64,000 nucleotides of DNA, taken from an uncultured Alphaproteobacteria bacterium. GTDB lineage: Bacteria; Pseudomonadota; Alphaproteobacteria; HIMB59; GCA-002718135. This document shows positions 1 to 8,801 of the stretch, piece after piece. The notes under the pieces were generated by a model. That model did no database searches. It was given only the letters and a program-made list of their open reading frames with translations, and had not been told where the DNA came from. The stretch's first letter is position 1. Every line of letters starts with the position of its first letter. Position numbers and translations under genes: made by a program. The stretch is from contig CACNCW010000001.1 of the NCBI GenBank assembly GCA_902619055.1, positions 1 through 64,000 of the forward strand. Direction: 5' to 3'.

Positions 1-1380
1 AGTAAAAAAATTTTAAATGTTATCAATCCTTCAGATGAAAAAATTTTTGCAAAAATTAGTTTAGGTGATAAAAATGATGTAGAAAATGCTGTCAAAGCTG
101 CAAAAAATGCCTTTAAAAATTGGAGTTTAGTTAAAAAAAAAGAAAAAATTAATTTATTAGAAAACCTTCTTAAAATATATAAAAAAAGATGGTTTGAAAT
201 CAGCGAAACAATATCAAGCGAAATGGGCGCACCACTTGATTGGGCATCCTCTGCTCAGACTTTATCTGGTGAAGATCACATAAAAGATTTTATATATAGA
301 TTGAGGAATTTTAATTTTGAAAAAAAATTTAATCATTTATCAAATAATTATATCCTTTATGAGCCAATTGGAGTGTGTGGATTAATTACACCATGGAATT
401 GGCCTATTAATCAAATTGCTTTAAAAGTAATTCCAGCTTTAGCTGCTGGTTGTACAATGATATTAAAACCTTCCGAAATAGCACCGCTATCAGGAATGCT
501 TTTTGCTGAAATTATTCATGAGGCTGGATTTCCCGGAGGTGTTTTTAATTTAGTAAATGGTGATGGAGATGGTGTAGGCACAGATCTATCAACTCATAAA
601 GATATTGATATGATATCGTTTACTGGTTCCACTAGAGCAGGAAAACTTATTTCTAAAAATGCAGCAGATACTATTAAAAGAGTTTGCTTAGAATTAGGAG
701 GTAAGGGGGGTAATATTGTTTTTAGAGATTCACATCCAGAAGCAGTAAGAGAAGGTGTTAGGAATATTATGAGTAATTCTGGTCAATCTTGTGATGCACC
801 AACAAGAATGCTAGTTGAAAAATCAATCTATAACAGAGCAATAGAAGAGGCGGCTGATGAAGCAAATAAAATCAAAGTTGATATTGCTTCTAAGAAAGGA
901 AATCATATTGGTCCAGTTATTTCTAAAACACAGTATGATAAAATTATTGATCTAATTAATAGTGGTATAAATGAGGGAGCTACACTCGTAGCTGGAGGTC
1001 CTGAAAAACCAAATGGTTTAGAAAAAGGTTACTTTGTAAAGCCAACAATTTTCACAGATGTTACAAATGATATGAGAATTGCAAAAGAGGAGATTTTTGG
1101 ACCGGTACTTTCAATAATTCCATTTGAGGATGAAGATGAGGCTGTATCAATTGTAAATGATACATCCTATGGTTTAGGAAACTATGTTCAAACTCAAGAT
1201 AAAGAAAAGGCAAAAAGAGTAGCAAGAAAATTTAGATCTGGAGGTGTCTATATAAATGGAAATAGTGCAGAACCAGGAACTCCTTTTGGGGGTTACAGAC
1301 AATCTGGAAATGGAAGAGAGGGAGGAGATTGGGGTTTAGAAGAATATTTAGAAATTAAAACTATCTGCGGATGGGAATGA
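1..1380 (+). CDS. Aldehyde dehydrogenase, 5'-truncated by window edge
   Basis: NAD(P)-dependent aldehyde dehydrogenase that oxidises an aldehyde to its carboxylate. The frame is open from base 1, and the upstream part (NPSDEKIFAKISLGD and onward) is ordinary ALDH N-terminal sequence, so the ATG at 223 is internal and the true start lies outside the window. Visible motifs are TPWNWP in the cofactor-binding region, FTGSTRAG, LELGGKGG with the general-base Glu codon at 691-693, GQSCDAPTR with the catalytic Cys codon at 790-792, and the C-terminal EIFGPVLS and PFGGYRQSG blocks. It converges on the gamma-butyrobetaine-hydroxylase-like gene with 1 base between stop codons. An onium aldehyde such as trimethylaminobutyraldehyde is a reasonable substrate guess from context only. 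The family call is firm; the substrate is unknown. Confidence 0.93.
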   Translation, partial: SKKILNVINPSDEKIFAKISLGDKNDVENAVKAAKNAFKNWSLVKKKEKINLLENLLKIYKKRWFEISETISSEMGAPLDWASSAQTLSGEDHIKDFIYRLRNFNFEKKFNHLSNNYILYEPIGVCGLITPWNWPINQIALKVIPALAAGCTMILKPSEIAPLSGMLFAEIIHEAGFPGGVFNLVNGDGDGVGTDLSTHKDIDMISFTGSTRAGKLISKNAADTIKRVCLELGGKGGNIVFRDSHPEAVREGVRNIMSNSGQSCDAPTRMLVEKSIYNRAIEEAADEANKIKVDIASKKGNHIGPVISKTQYDKIIDLINSGINEGATLVAGGPEKPNGLEKGYFVKPTIFTDVTNDMRIAKEEIFGPVLSIIPFEDEDEAVSIVNDTSYGLGNYVQTQDKEKAKRVARKFRSGGVYINGNSAEPGTPFGGYRQSGNGREGGDWGLEEYLEIKTICGWE

Positions 1381-1381
1381 T

Positions 1382-2521
1382 CTAAACTTTAATATTATTA
1401 AAATAATTTAATCTTCCTATTATTTCATCTCTTTCAACATAATATCCTTGAAGATGTCTATTTCCAGAGTTTGGATCAAATTCAGTCCTGCCATGTAATA
1501 CTCTTCTGTTGTTAAAACAAAATATATCACCTGCTTCTAATCTAAAATCAATTTTAAATTTTTTGTTTTGAAGTAGTGATGCAAAATATTGGTACGCTTC
1601 ATAAAATTTTTTCATTTCTTTTGGATCAACATCGACTGCTCCCATTGCAGCCATACTAAATCTAATATCATTGAAATCATTATCTTTTGTAAGTGTTATT
1701 ATTGGTGAATGAAGAATTCTGACAGCTTTTTGAGTATAATCCGTATCTTTGAATTTAACGTAAGTTTTTGTTAAAATATTAAAAACATTTTTTTCATTTT
1801 TTTTTAAATAATTTGCAACTGCAAAACCATCAACAACAGATGATAAGCCACCATTAGCTTCATTTACTAAGCAATGAAGAAACTGGTAACCAGGAGCATA
1901 TTCAAAATAAGGTAAGTCGGTATGATTTCTTAATGCATCTGCCGTATAAGCAGTGTTATTTGGCTTTGGAATGTTAATTACTTCAAAGGGAGTTCCAAAA
2001 AATGTTTCTCTGTGATGACTTATTCTATTTAATATTTTGAATGCTGATTTTTTGCTAGTTGGTGCATTTTTAATTAAAGCAAAACCATAGTTATGAAGTA
2101 AATTTAGCCATTTGCTTAAATGTTTATCATTTTTTATCACACTATTATGATCAACAATAATTTTCTTAAAATTTTTTTTTAATTTACCATCCCAAAAAAC
2201 ATAAGGTGATTTATATTTTTGTTGATTTATTTCGGTATAACAATGATCTCTTAACCATTTTAAGTTGAATTTACTAGTATGATCACCTTCACTCCAATCA
2301 ATATTGAGTTTATTTTTTTCAATTTTATACATTTTAGGAAATATATTTTTACTGACAGTTAAAATATTAAAGACTCGCATATTTGCAGTAGGATGTATTG
2401 CTGTTGGACAATTATCTCTTAACCACATAAAATGAAATTTACTTTTAAAATTATCTTTCCATAATATACTTAAATGATCATTCTTTTTTTCTAATTTTTT
2501 TACATGATATTTGATACTCAT
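1382..2521 (-). CDS. Gamma-butyrobetaine-hydroxylase-like Fe(II)/2-oxoglutarate dioxygenase
   Basis: 379-residue oxygenase with the two-domain layout of gamma-butyrobetaine hydroxylase (BBOX1) and its relatives. The N-terminal GBBH-like domain (about 1-100) has WLRDNC and WLRDHCYTE. The TauD-type jelly-roll (about 120-375) carries the iron facial triad H200, D202 (RNHTDLPYFEY) and H343 (VLHGRTEF), with R355 as probable 2-oxoglutarate ligand. Such enzymes hydroxylate trimethylammonium substrates: gamma-butyrobetaine to carnitine, trimethyllysine, or 2-trimethylaminoethylphosphonate (TmpA). The cysteine cluster that binds zinc in the N-terminal domain of animal BBOX1 is reduced here to C38. The carnitine degradation genes at 26482-29814 fit a carnitine role; the HD protein at 29815 fits a TmpA role. 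Substrate not decidable from sequence. Confidence 0.85.
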   Translation of the reverse strand: MSIKYHVKKLEKKNDHLSILWKDNFKSKFHFMWLRDNCPTAIHPTANMRVFNILTVSKNIFPKMYKIEKNKLNIDWSEGDHTSKFNLKWLRDHCYTEINQQKYKSPYVFWDGKLKKNFKKIIVDHNSVIKNDKHLSKWLNLLHNYGFALIKNAPTSKKSAFKILNRISHHRETFFGTPFEVINIPKPNNTAYTADALRNHTDLPYFEYAPGYQFLHCLVNEANGGLSSVVDGFAVANYLKKNEKNVFNILTKTYVKFKDTDYTQKAVRILHSPIITLTKDNDFNDIRFSMAAMGAVDVDPKEMKKFYEAYQYFASLLQNKKFKIDFRLEAGDIFCFNNRRVLHGRTEFDPNSGNRHLQGYYVERDEIIGRLNYFNNIKV

Positions 2522-2571
2522 TTTGAAATATTTATATCTGAATAAATTAACTTAGTATATTTAATTAATTA

Positions 2572-3432
2572 ATGAAATCAAAAAATAATAATCTGTTAGG
2601 AATTTCATTTATGTTATTATCCATGTTTTGTCTTAGTATAAATGATATTACTTATAAATATTTAAGCTTTCATTTTCCTGTTTGGGAATCAATATTCTTC
2701 AGAGCACTAAGTGGAAGTATCATTGCAACTTTCTTAGCAATGTATTTTGGGTTCGATAAATTAAAAACTAAAAAACCAGTTGGACATGCTATCCGAGCTC
2801 TATCTGCTTCTGCTTGTGTTGTATTCTATATTTACGGAATTAATCATTTAATGTTATCTGAAAATATAGCTATTGCACATTCTGCTCCCATTATTGCTGC
2901 TTTTCTTGCTGTACCAATACTTGGCGAGAGAATTGGGATTTTTAGAACAACTGCAATATTAATTGGTTTTATCGGTGTGTTAATTATTGTTAAGCCCGGT
3001 ACTGACTTGTTCAAATTAGAAACACTCTATCCTCTAATATCTGCAGCTTTTATGGCTTCTGTTTATTTATCAACTAGATCAGTAATGAGTACTGATTCTA
3101 GTGTTGCAATTGTTTTTTATTACTCTTTTGCATTATTAATTACATCAATAATATTTTTCCCTGATAATTTTATTATGCCAAATGGAATTCAATTAATTTT
3201 AGCTATGAGTTTAGGTGTGATGGGATCACTAGGACATTTATTTATGTCTCAAGCAGCTAAATACGCAGATGTTGCAATTACTTCACCCTTTGAATACTCA
3301 TCTTTTATATTTGTAGGAATAATGGGATATTTAATTTATTCTGAGGTTCCAACTTTCAGTATTTATTTTGGAGGAACAATGATTATTACTACTGGAATAT
3401 TTATAGCTTACAGAGAAAGAAAAAATAGCTAA
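2572..3432 (+). CDS. DMT-superfamily (EamA) transporter
   Basis: 286-residue inner-membrane protein of the drug/metabolite transporter superfamily. It shows the expected duplicated EamA layout of about ten hydrophobic helices, starting right after a short polar N-terminus (LGISFMLLSMFCLSINDITY), with the conserved PI(L)GER block (AVPILGERIG) closing the first half and a second repeat from about residue 150. Members export or import amino acids, nucleotides, sugars or drugs, and the sequence gives no substrate. The gene is divergent from the oxygenase, with 50 bases between them, and its stop lies one base from the stop of the convergent MmgE/PrpD gene. Confidence 0.88.
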   Translation: MKSKNNNLLGISFMLLSMFCLSINDITYKYLSFHFPVWESIFFRALSGSIIATFLAMYFGFDKLKTKKPVGHAIRALSASACVVFYIYGINHLMLSENIAIAHSAPIIAAFLAVPILGERIGIFRTTAILIGFIGVLIIVKPGTDLFKLETLYPLISAAFMASVYLSTRSVMSTDSSVAIVFYYSFALLITSIIFFPDNFIMPNGIQLILAMSLGVMGSLGHLFMSQAAKYADVAITSPFEYSSFIFVGIMGYLIYSEVPTFSIYFGGTMIITTGIFIAYRERKNS

Positions 3433-3433
3433 A

Positions 3434-4759
3434 TTAAAAAATTATTTCTTTTAAATTTTTCTTCTTATATTTTTGATTTCTAATTTTATTTAAAATATTT
3501 TTTTTACCTCCACACATTAAAAATTTATTATCAATATCTTCATCTTTTAAAGGGTTATTTTTTCCTCCTTTAATATGTGATATTTTTTCAATCAATATAC
3601 TTCCATCATTCATTATTACTTTAATTATATCAGGATACTTAGGATCATAGTCTTTAAAATTATTTGGAACTTTGTAAGTGATTAGTTTAATCTTTCTAGT
3701 CAATTTTAAACTTTTTTTATTTTTAGAAATATTTAAACTAGTTAAATCAAATTTACCATTAATGAGAGCGGTTGCTAAACAATAACTCAATGAAAATCTA
3801 GCTTCAGTAGAATTTTTAGGTATATGAAATTTTGATACTCTGAACCAAGGTTCTGGAAACTCAATTGCGATAGATTTAATATTTTTTTTTATAAAAATTT
3901 TTTTATTTAAAATTAATCCTCCTTGTATTACTCTTTGTGAATAACTACAAACTGGCCAAAACTTAATGAAATTTGGAAATTTAATTATTGCATTTCCTAA
4001 ATCTGAACTTTTTAAATTATTATTTAATTTTTTAGAAAATTTACTACCATACAATTCAATAAATCCTCTCTCAATATTCCAAATATCTTGATTAGCTGTC
4101 CCTCCATTTTTTGCAAGTAAGGCAGACTGTACCCCTGCTTGTGCAGCAAACCCAATATGAAAAGCTTTTGTATCTTTTCCGAATTGTTGTTTTAAACCAG
4201 ATGAAAAACTTGTTGCAATAGAAATTGCATTTGCCATTTGATCTGTATTTAATTTTAACACTTTAGATACTGCTGCAGCAGTTCCAACCACGCCTATTGT
4301 ATTAGCTGAATGCCATCCTTTATAATAATGATCATAGCTAAGTGCTTGTCCTAATTTTATTATTAATTCATATCCCACTACCCATCCCTGATATGTTTCC
4401 TCAATTGAGATATTTTTCATTTGAGCAATAGATATTAGAGCTGAAAAAATTGGCGCACTAGGATGAGATCCTGCAACGTATTCGTAATCATCAAAGTCTA
4501 TTGACGATGATCTTACTCCATGTAAAAAACAAGCTGCAGAAATAGATAATTTTTTTCCTCCTCCAAATATCTTAATGTTTTTTGAATTATTATTTTCTAA
4601 ACAGTATTTTAAGGCAACTTTTGATTGTTTTTCTTTAACACCTGATAATATACAAGCTAGGGTATCTATGAATGCATTTTCTGCTCTTTTATAAGTTAAC
4701 TTATTGATATTAATTTTTTTTTGTGATGCCCAATTACAAAATTTTTTATGAAAACTCAT
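3434..4759 (-). CDS. MmgE/PrpD family protein (2-methylcitrate dehydratase-like)
   Basis: 441-residue member of the MmgE/PrpD family, whose characterised members include 2-methylcitrate dehydratase and immune-responsive cis-aconitate decarboxylase. Family features: an N-terminal segment with DTLACILSGV, the stretch FLHGVRSSSIDFDDY, the GSHPSAPIFSALI block, VGYEL, and KAFHIGFAAQAGVQSALLA. The C-terminal MmgE domain contains PVCSYSQRVIQG. Its start overlaps the stop of the upstream HTD2-like gene by 4 bases (ATGA), so the two are probably co-translated. No methylcitrate synthase or aconitase is adjacent, so an ordinary methylcitrate cycle is not supported; a different dehydration or decarboxylation of a branched acid is likely. 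Confidence 0.85.
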   Translation of the reverse strand: MSFHKKFCNWASQKKININKLTYKRAENAFIDTLACILSGVKEKQSKVALKYCLENNNSKNIKIFGGGKKLSISAACFLHGVRSSSIDFDDYEYVAGSHPSAPIFSALISIAQMKNISIEETYQGWVVGYELIIKLGQALSYDHYYKGWHSANTIGVVGTAAAVSKVLKLNTDQMANAISIATSFSSGLKQQFGKDTKAFHIGFAAQAGVQSALLAKNGGTANQDIWNIERGFIELYGSKFSKKLNNNLKSSDLGNAIIKFPNFIKFWPVCSYSQRVIQGGLILNKKIFIKKNIKSIAIEFPEPWFRVSKFHIPKNSTEARFSLSYCLATALINGKFDLTSLNISKNKKSLKLTRKIKLITYKVPNNFKDYDPKYPDIIKVIMNDGSILIEKISHIKGGKNNPLKDEDIDNKFLMCGGKKNILNKIRNQKYKKKNLKEIIF

Positions 4760-5574
4760 TTTTTATATTTTGCAATCATTGTAATTTCTTGTTTTTCATT
4801 AAGAATTCTTCCAATAATTTCATCATCTCGATTTTCACCAATTTCTACAAAGAAATTATTGTTATATACAAGAGGCGCTGTAGCTTTATATTCAAAATAA
4901 TTGAACTCAATCTTGTTTTTTCTAGCAAGATTTAAAAGATAAGTTGCTTGAAGAGGTGCATGGACTAATAATCCCATATGACCCTCATAATTTTTTGTAT
5001 AATAATTATCATAATGAATCTTATGTCCATTAAAAGTTAAAGCAGAATATCTAAACAGCAAAGTTGATGAACTAAAAATTTCTACTTTATCAATTAATTT
5101 TAATTTGTTTTTTATTTTAGGAGTAATAGATTTTTTATTTATTTTTTCTCTATAAACAGCAGTTTGATCTTCTGATATTATTAATTTATTTTTATTTAAA
5201 TATTCATGATTAATATTAACAAAACATAGATTTCCTGATCTACCTTCTTTAAATTCAATACTTGAAATGGTTGAATTTTTTTTAATTTCAGATCCAATTT
5301 CAAATTCATCAAATATTTTTATTTTACCACCAGCCCACATTCTAATTTTATAAGGTAACTCGGGTAAGAAAATTCCTAATTTTGTATTTCCATCTTTTTC
5401 TAGATCACTTATTGAAGCTACATCTGGGCATAAACATAAAAAAATTCCCTCAGGCACAGTTTGATCACTTAAACAGTTTTGATCAATTGTTTTTTTTAAA
5501 TGCTCAACTAACCGAGGAGTAATAATATCGCTTCTTGAAATTTTCTTTCCAATCCAATCTTTGTAATTATTCAT
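4756..5574 (-). CDS. HTD2-like (FAS1-type) acyl-CoA dehydratase/hydratase
   Basis: 272-residue double hot-dog protein similar to the HTD2 / mesaconyl-C4-CoA hydratase / itaconyl-CoA hydratase group. The N-terminal hot-dog (about 1-140) contains WAGGKIKIFDEFEIG; the C-terminal one has the FRYSALTFNGHKIHYD signature around residues 175-195, in which N and H-x-x-H-Y-D form the usual hydratase active region, then GLLVHAPLQATYLLNL. These enzymes add or remove water on CoA esters of short dicarboxylic or hydroxy acids. It overlaps MmgE/PrpD by 4 bases and diverges from the GMC oxidoreductase over 60 bases. The pairing with MmgE/PrpD suggests a C4-C5 dicarboxylate route, which is inference. Confidence 0.78.
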   Translation of the reverse strand: MNNYKDWIGKKISRSDIITPRLVEHLKKTIDQNCLSDQTVPEGIFLCLCPDVASISDLEKDGNTKLGIFLPELPYKIRMWAGGKIKIFDEFEIGSEIKKNSTISSIEFKEGRSGNLCFVNINHEYLNKNKLIISEDQTAVYREKINKKSITPKIKNKLKLIDKVEIFSSSTLLFRYSALTFNGHKIHYDNYYTKNYEGHMGLLVHAPLQATYLLNLARKNKIEFNYFEYKATAPLVYNNNFFVEIGENRDDEIIGRILNEKQEITMIAKYKK

Positions 5575-5634
5575 ATTTAATTTACTCGAGTTTACTTATA
5601 AATTAATAATTAGTATAATTTATATTTTTAAAAA

Positions 5635-7272
5635 ATGAAAAAAACATTTGACTATATAATAGCAGGAGGAGGTTCTGCTGGCTGTACATTAGCTTCAAGA
5701 TTATCTGAAAATAAAGATATAAAGGTATTACTAATAGAAGCAGGGGGGTCAGGAAAAAGTTTATTCACTCAAATGCCAGGTGGTAACGGATACATTTTTG
5801 GCAACCCTAAATTTGATTGGGGTTTTGAGTCAATACCTCAACCTTCTTTAAATAATAGAAAAATTTTATACCCTAGAGGTAAAGGGCTAGGAGGATCTTC
5901 TCTTTTAAACGGTATGATTTACATGAGAGGCGCTCCAGGGGATTTTAATCGGTGGAGACAAAAGGGCTTAGAGGGTTGGTCATATAATGATGTATTACCA
6001 TATTTCAAAAGATCTGCCTCAGCTTTTCATAGAGAAAAAAATGAATATCACTCACATTCAGGTCCTTTAAAACTTACACCAGCTGGTAATTACAATTCTA
6101 TCGATGAAGCATTTATTGATGCATGTGTTGAAGCTGGGGCAGAAATTAATAATGATTTTTACAATGGCAATCTAAAAGGAGTAGGCCGATATGATGTTAA
6201 AGTTTGGAAGGGAAAAAGACAATCATCTGCAGAAGCTTATTTGAAATTTAAACCTAGCAACTTAACAATTTATAAAAATACATCTGTAATAAAAATTTTA
6301 ATTGAGAAAAATAAAGCTAAAGGATTACTTTTATCAAATGGTGAAGTTTATGCATCATCAGAAGTAATATTATCTTTAGGAGCATTCGGTAGTCCCAAAT
6401 GTTTAATGTTGTCAGGAATTGGTCCAGAAGAACATTTAAAAGAAAAAAATATAGAATTATTAATTAACTTACCTGGAGTAGGTGAAAACCTTCACGATCA
6501 TCCTGTTATGCCAATGAATTGGGCTTTTCAAAACAACAATTTAAGTTTCTCTAAATATCAAAGGATCGATAGAGCTATTATTGTGGGATTAAAATATATT
6601 CTATTTAAACAAGGATTAGCTGCTGCTCCTTTTTGGTCAACAAATCTATTTCATGCAATAAGAGAAAAAGAAATGCCTGAAATACAAGTGTTCATGACAC
6701 CTATGTGCTTTAAAGAAGAAAAAGATAACTGGTCTATGAGTTTAGATAATTTATTAAATTTTGGTTCATTATTTTTTTCTAGAGGTAAAAAAGCTTTTCC
6801 AGGATTACACTTTCAAATTAATTTATTAAGACCAAAGAGCACAGGAAGTGTAAAACTTAAAAGCTCAAATCCTAATGATGAACTTAATATAAATCCAAAT
6901 TGGTTCATCGATCCATCAGATATGGAAGATATGATAGAAGGGATGAAGCATACAAGAGACGTATTATCAAAACCCAGCTTAGCTAAAATTGTTTCGGAGG
7001 AAATACTTCCAGGAAAAAAAATAAAAAGTGATCAGGATTTAAAAGAGTCAATTCGAAATCATGTACAAACAGGGCATCATCCTGCATCTACCTGCGCAAT
7101 GGGTTCCAGTAATAACAAGATGGCTGTACTTGATAATCAGCTTAAAGTTAGAGGAATAGACAATCTGAGAGTAGTAGATGCATCTTCTTTCCCAGATATG
7201 ATAAGTGGAAATATAAATGCATCTGTAATTATGTTAGCAGAAAAAGCATCAGATATGATATTAAAAAATTAA
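5635..7272 (+). CDS. GMC-family FAD-dependent oxidoreductase (choline dehydrogenase-like)
   Basis: 545-residue flavoprotein that oxidises a primary alcohol to an aldehyde. The N-terminal Rossmann motif is IIAGGGSAGCTLASRLSE; GMC signature 1 is GKGLGGSSLLNGMIYMRG, signature 2 is GAFGSPKCLMLSGIGP, and the catalytic His region is HHPASTCAMGS followed by the C-terminal VVDASSFPD and NINASVIMLAEKA blocks. There is no signal peptide, so it is probably cytoplasmic or peripheral at the membrane. An aldehyde dehydrogenase follows after 49 bases, giving an alcohol-aldehyde-acid pair similar in logic to BetA/BetB. The substrate is probably a quaternary ammonium or sulfonium alcohol by analogy, but it is not determined. 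Choline itself is possible. Confidence 0.9.
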   Translation: MKKTFDYIIAGGGSAGCTLASRLSENKDIKVLLIEAGGSGKSLFTQMPGGNGYIFGNPKFDWGFESIPQPSLNNRKILYPRGKGLGGSSLLNGMIYMRGAPGDFNRWRQKGLEGWSYNDVLPYFKRSASAFHREKNEYHSHSGPLKLTPAGNYNSIDEAFIDACVEAGAEINNDFYNGNLKGVGRYDVKVWKGKRQSSAEAYLKFKPSNLTIYKNTSVIKILIEKNKAKGLLLSNGEVYASSEVILSLGAFGSPKCLMLSGIGPEEHLKEKNIELLINLPGVGENLHDHPVMPMNWAFQNNNLSFSKYQRIDRAIIVGLKYILFKQGLAAAPFWSTNLFHAIREKEMPEIQVFMTPMCFKEEKDNWSMSLDNLLNFGSLFFSRGKKAFPGLHFQINLLRPKSTGSVKLKSSNPNDELNINPNWFIDPSDMEDMIEGMKHTRDVLSKPSLAKIVSEEILPGKKIKSDQDLKESIRNHVQTGHHPASTCAMGSSNNKMAVLDNQLKVRGIDNLRVVDASSFPDMISGNINASVIMLAEKASDMILKN

Positions 7273-7321
7273 TCAATCACAAATAAGTTGACCAATGAAA
7301 ATATTTAAGTTTAAATAAATT

Positions 7322-8794
7322 ATGTCTGAAATTCAAACCTACAAATTTTATGCAGGAAATAGATGGTATGACCCTTCTTCTGAAAAATATTTTGAAAGTG
7401 AGGATCCATCTATAGGTAAAGTATGGGCAAAGGTCCCTAACTGTAATAAAAAAGATATTAATCTTGCAGTATCATCTGCTAAACGTGCTTATTATGATGG
7501 TCCTTATGGTAAAATGCATCCAGCAGAAAGAGGGAGAACATTAACTAGAATTGGAGATATTATTGCTAAAAATGCAGAACGCATTGGAAAAATAGAAACT
7601 AAAGACAACGGCAAACTTCCAAAAAATATCACTCCTTCTTTAACTAGCTGGCAGACTGAGAGTTTTTATTATTATGCAGGTATGTGTGACAAGTATGAAG
7701 GTAGACTGATACCTTCAGAGGTTCCAAATATGCACAATTATTTAAAATGGGAACCATTTGGAGTTGTTGCGCTCATTCTACCTTGGAACTCACCAATTGG
7801 AACATTAATCTGGAAGTTGGCACCAGCAATAGCAGCAGGCAATACTGTTGTAATTAAACCTTCAGAAAGAGCATCATGCTCTACATTAGAGTTAATGAAA
7901 ATTTTAGAAGAAGCGGATCTTCCTGAAGGTTTGATTAATGTTGTTACTGGTTTTGGTCCTACCACTGGTGCACCTCTTATTGAACACCAAGATGTTAGAA
8001 TGATAAGTTTTACAGGCGGAACAAAAGGTGGGAGTGCAGCTAGTTTAAGTGCATCCAAATACGTTAAACCTATTATTATGGAGCTAGGAGGAAAATCACC
8101 ACAAATTATATTTAAAGATGCTGATTTAACTTTATCAGTTAATGGAGTTGTTTCAGGGATCTTTCCAGTTTCAGGTCATAGCTGTATTTCAGGATCAAGA
8201 ATATTAGTGCATAAAGATATAAAAGATAAATTTACTCAAAATTTATTAGAAGTTGTTAAAAAAGCTAAAGTTGGTCACCCAAATGATGCAGCAACACAAA
8301 TAGGACCAATAGCAAATAAAGAGCAATATGATTTTATTTTATCTAAGATAGAAGCGGCTGAAAAAAGAGGTTTAAAATTATTAATTGATGGAAGAAAAGA
8401 ACAAAAATCTGAAGGGTACTATATTGGACCAACTATTTTTGATAATGTTCCAAATGAAGATGATTTAGCTCAAAATGAAGTATTTGGACCTGTCGTCTCA
8501 ATACAATCTTGGGATAATGAAGATGAAGTAATTAAAATTGCAAACGATACTATTTATGGACTTGCAGCAGGTATTTGGACTAAGGATACTAATAAAGCTA
8601 TACGTTTAGCAGATAAGATAGAGGCTGGAACTGTTTATATAAATAATTATTTTAATGCTTCTACTCAATCTCCAGTTGGAGGTTTCAAGCAATCAGGATA
8701 CGGTCGTGAAAATGGATGGGAGGGAATGCAAAGTTACATGCAGACTAAATCTACATGGTTAGCTACCAATCCATCTCAACCTGACCCGTTTTAA
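7322..8794 (+). CDS. Aldehyde dehydrogenase
   Basis: 490-residue NAD(P)-dependent aldehyde dehydrogenase, full length for the family. Key residues are N155 in LPWNSP, the GGTKGG cofactor loop near 232-237, E254 in MELGGKSPQ, and catalytic C288 in SGHSCISGSR. The C-terminal blocks NEVFGPVVS and PVGGFKQSGYGREN are intact. It follows the GMC oxidoreductase in the same direction, so the two probably take an alcohol to an acid. It may also supply the third step after the FMN hydroxy-acid dehydrogenase and TPP enzyme of the neighbouring minus-strand cluster. The gene ends 7 bases before the convergent crotonase gene. Confidence 0.93.
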   Translation: MSEIQTYKFYAGNRWYDPSSEKYFESEDPSIGKVWAKVPNCNKKDINLAVSSAKRAYYDGPYGKMHPAERGRTLTRIGDIIAKNAERIGKIETKDNGKLPKNITPSLTSWQTESFYYYAGMCDKYEGRLIPSEVPNMHNYLKWEPFGVVALILPWNSPIGTLIWKLAPAIAAGNTVVIKPSERASCSTLELMKILEEADLPEGLINVVTGFGPTTGAPLIEHQDVRMISFTGGTKGGSAASLSASKYVKPIIMELGGKSPQIIFKDADLTLSVNGVVSGIFPVSGHSCISGSRILVHKDIKDKFTQNLLEVVKKAKVGHPNDAATQIGPIANKEQYDFILSKIEAAEKRGLKLLIDGRKEQKSEGYYIGPTIFDNVPNEDDLAQNEVFGPVVSIQSWDNEDEVIKIANDTIYGLAAGIWTKDTNKAIRLADKIEAGTVYINNYFNASTQSPVGGFKQSGYGRENGWEGMQSYMQTKSTWLATNPSQPDPF

Positions 8795-8801
8795 GAAGTA
8801 A

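Noticed and set aside
7738..8058. 106-codon minus-strand open frame inside the aldehyde dehydrogenase gene
   Set aside because: It is antisense to strongly conserved ALDH motifs, has no protein-family likeness and no ribosome-binding site.
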